A DNA stretch of 14,675 nt from Anaerolineae bacterium. GTDB taxonomy: Bacteria > Chloroflexota > Anaerolineae > 4572-78 > NAK82. The notes beneath the pieces are model-generated. The model ran no database searches and had not been told where the DNA came from. It saw only the letters and a program-made list of their open reading frames with translations. Shown piece after piece: positions 13,708 through 14,675 of this stretch (the first letter of the stretch is position 1; each line of letters begins with the position of its first letter). Location of the stretch: contig JAUVPY010000013.1 in NCBI GenBank assembly GCA_030598425.1, positions 1 through 14,675 on the forward strand. The letters are read 5' to 3'. A program made the position numbers and the translations under genes.

Positions 13708-14538
13708 TTGATTCCTCTAAGACTCTTGATTGGGCTCATTCTCAGTAGCATCATCGGCATTGCGGGCTACAGCCGAGGAGCCCTTGCCTTCAGTGGGGTC
13801 GTTGGCGCCATTGTCGTTGGAACGCTCATTTTTGGCTTTGGCGGTTGGACGTGGGGCTTTCTGCTGGTTGCCTTCTTTACATCCTCCAGCCTGCTATCCC
13901 TCTACCGCTCACGCGACAAAGCGTTGGTGAGCGACAGGTTTGCCAAAGGCCATCGTCGTGACCTGGGCCAGACATTGGCAAATGGCGGTCTGGGCGCGCT
14001 GCTGGCTGTCGCCTACGCTTTGTCACCCATTCCGGCGTTGTTTGCGGCTTTTGTCGGGGCTATGGCCACGGTCAACAGTGATACTTGGGCTACAGAAATC
14101 GGTGTCCTCAGCCGAGGGGCTCCACGCCTAATCACCACGGGGCGAACTGTGCCTCCCGGCACTTCGGGAGGCATAACGCGTGATGGGTCTCTAGCGGCAT
14201 TGGCGGGCGGTCTGTTCATTGGGCTGTGCGCCGTCCTTTTCCTCGCCGGCGAGCGCTTGGTCACTGGTCAACCGGCCACGATAAAAACGTTGTGGCCGCT
14301 ACTCTTTATCGGCGGAATAAGTGGACTGGGCGGAGCCTTTTTCGATAGCTTGCTTGGCGCTACTGTGCAACGTATGTATTACTGCGACGTGTGCGAAAAA
14401 GAGACTGAGCAGGTCATACACCATTGCGATTCTCGGTCACGTCCTCTGCGTGGGTGGGGCTGGTTGGATAATGACGTGGTCAATTTCATCAGCTCAGGTG
14501 TTGGTGCCCTGCTCGCCGCTGGATTGGCTCTATTTTAA
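13708..14538 (+). CDS. DUF92 (TMEM19/VTE6-like) integral membrane protein
   Basis: 276 residues, several hydrophobic segments (about 4-20, 25-63, 90-122, 160-182, 195-215, 258-276). DUF92 signatures: RDLGQTLANGG (84-94), NSDTWATEIG (123-132), GTSGGIT (151-157), FFDSLLGA (211-218) and WLDNDVVNF (252-260). Three cysteines in CDVCEKETEQVIHHC (226-240) could bind metal. The family includes plant and cyanobacterial VTE6, a phytyl-phosphate kinase (established for VTE6), so a polyprenyl- or isoprenyl-phosphate kinase role is a reasonable hypothesis, especially with fni and a prenyl synthase in the same window. The start is TTG at 13708, 6 bases after the upstream stop; no ATG is usable, because the ATG at 13701 is in another frame. 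It ends the apparent operon. Confidence 0.85.
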   Translation: MIPLRLLIGLILSSIIGIAGYSRGALAFSGVVGAIVVGTLIFGFGGWTWGFLLVAFFTSSSLLSLYRSRDKALVSDRFAKGHRRDLGQTLANGGLGALLAVAYALSPIPALFAAFVGAMATVNSDTWATEIGVLSRGAPRLITTGRTVPPGTSGGITRDGSLAALAGGLFIGLCAVLFLAGERLVTGQPATIKTLWPLLFIGGISGLGGAFFDSLLGATVQRMYYCDVCEKETEQVIHHCDSRSRPLRGWGWLDNDVVNFISSGVGALLAAGLALF

Positions 14539-14603
14539 TCTATGTAATTCTATAGCATAGGACGCCAAAATCGGATAAACAGCAGTCAATTTGATAAATA
14601 CTA

Positions 14604-14632
14604 TTGACATGAGCTTGTCAGACGACTATAAT
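14604..14632 (+). promoter_or_regulatory. Perfect consensus sigma70 promoter at right edge
   Basis: TTGACA (14604-14609), 17-base spacer, TATAAT (14627-14632): both hexamers and the spacing are exactly consensus. Transcription would start near 14639-14640, three or four bases before the ATG at 14643, so a very short leader or leaderless mRNA is expected. Confidence 0.85.
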
Positions 14633-14642
14633 TAGGGTGTGA

Positions 14643-14675
14643 ATGCCCAATACTCAAGGTGCGAAGCCTCTTCGG
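14643..14675 (+). CDS. Possible start of a gene running off right edge
   Basis: ATG at 14643 followed by 11 open codons (MPNTQGAKPLR) to the window end. It is supported only by the perfect promoter directly upstream and by an in-frame TGA just before the ATG. AGGG at 14634-14637 could be a ribosome site if transcription starts slightly early. Too short to identify. Confidence 0.35.
   Translation, partial: MPNTQGAKPLR

Noticed and set aside
14540..14560. CTATG/CATAG inverted repeat after DUF92 as terminator
   Set aside because: Only 5 AT-rich pairs with an 11-base loop and no T-run.
1..14675. CRISPR arrays, tRNA/rRNA genes, insertion sequences, toxin-antitoxin or defence systems
   Set aside because: No regularly spaced repeats, no tRNA-like or rRNA-like segments, and no transposase, nuclease or toxin-like open frames were recognised.

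Overview
The window reads as a chromosomal segment of a Gram-positive-like or envelope-atypical bacterium, most plausibly a member of the Chloroflexota (Anaerolineae-like). This is an inference from gene style: a GT39-type membrane protein with tandem beta-sandwich domains at its C-terminus, threonine-type 'sulfatases', a type 2 IPP isomerase next to a short-chain prenyl synthase, and Hanks-type Ser/Thr kinases. No rRNA, tRNA, transposase, phage gene or CRISPR array was seen. Coding density is high and the recognisable genes are intact, apart from two cut by the window edges.

Left part (1-2675, minus strand): the N-terminus of a Ser/Thr protein kinase running off the left edge, then a two-gene isoprenoid unit, type 2 isopentenyl-diphosphate isomerase (fni) followed by a short-chain polyprenyl diphosphate synthase. 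Middle (2676-4023, plus strand): a divergent promoter region carrying two good sigma70-type promoters back to back, then acpP (acyl carrier protein) with its own promoter and terminator, then mobA (molybdenum cofactor guanylyltransferase), which converges on the next operon.

Sulfate-activation operon (4024-7260, minus strand): sat (ATP sulfurylase), an alkaline-phosphatase-superfamily phosphodiesterase-like gene, and cysC (APS kinase), with a 4-nt gap and a 4-nt overlap between genes. Together Sat and CysC make PAPS. No PAPS reductase or sulfite reductase lies beside them, so PAPS may serve sulfation, or reduction by genes elsewhere. A 457-nt intergenic region with two inverted repeats separates this operon from a divergent gene.

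Right part (7718-14675, plus strand): a second alkaline-phosphatase-superfamily 'sulfatase-like' protein with Thr instead of Cys/Ser at the nucleophile position, a long imperfect palindrome built on heptads, an 831-residue GT39-like membrane glycosyltransferase, surE nucleotidase, a PH-domain/DUF1648-like membrane protein and a DUF92 membrane protein. DUF92 includes plant phytyl-phosphate kinase VTE6, so this last gene may belong functionally with the isoprenoid genes at the left. At the right edge a perfect consensus promoter (TTGACA, 17-nt spacer, TATAAT) fires into a probable gene start that runs out of the window.

Overall theme: lipid and isoprenoid precursor genes (fni, prenyl synthase, acpP, DUF92) and envelope or sulfonucleotide genes (sat-phosphodiesterase-cysC, sulfatase-like, GT39). 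The most notable items are the phosphodiesterase embedded in a PAPS operon, the threonine-type sulfatase homologue opposite it, the DUF92/isoprenoid association, and several regulatory repeats.
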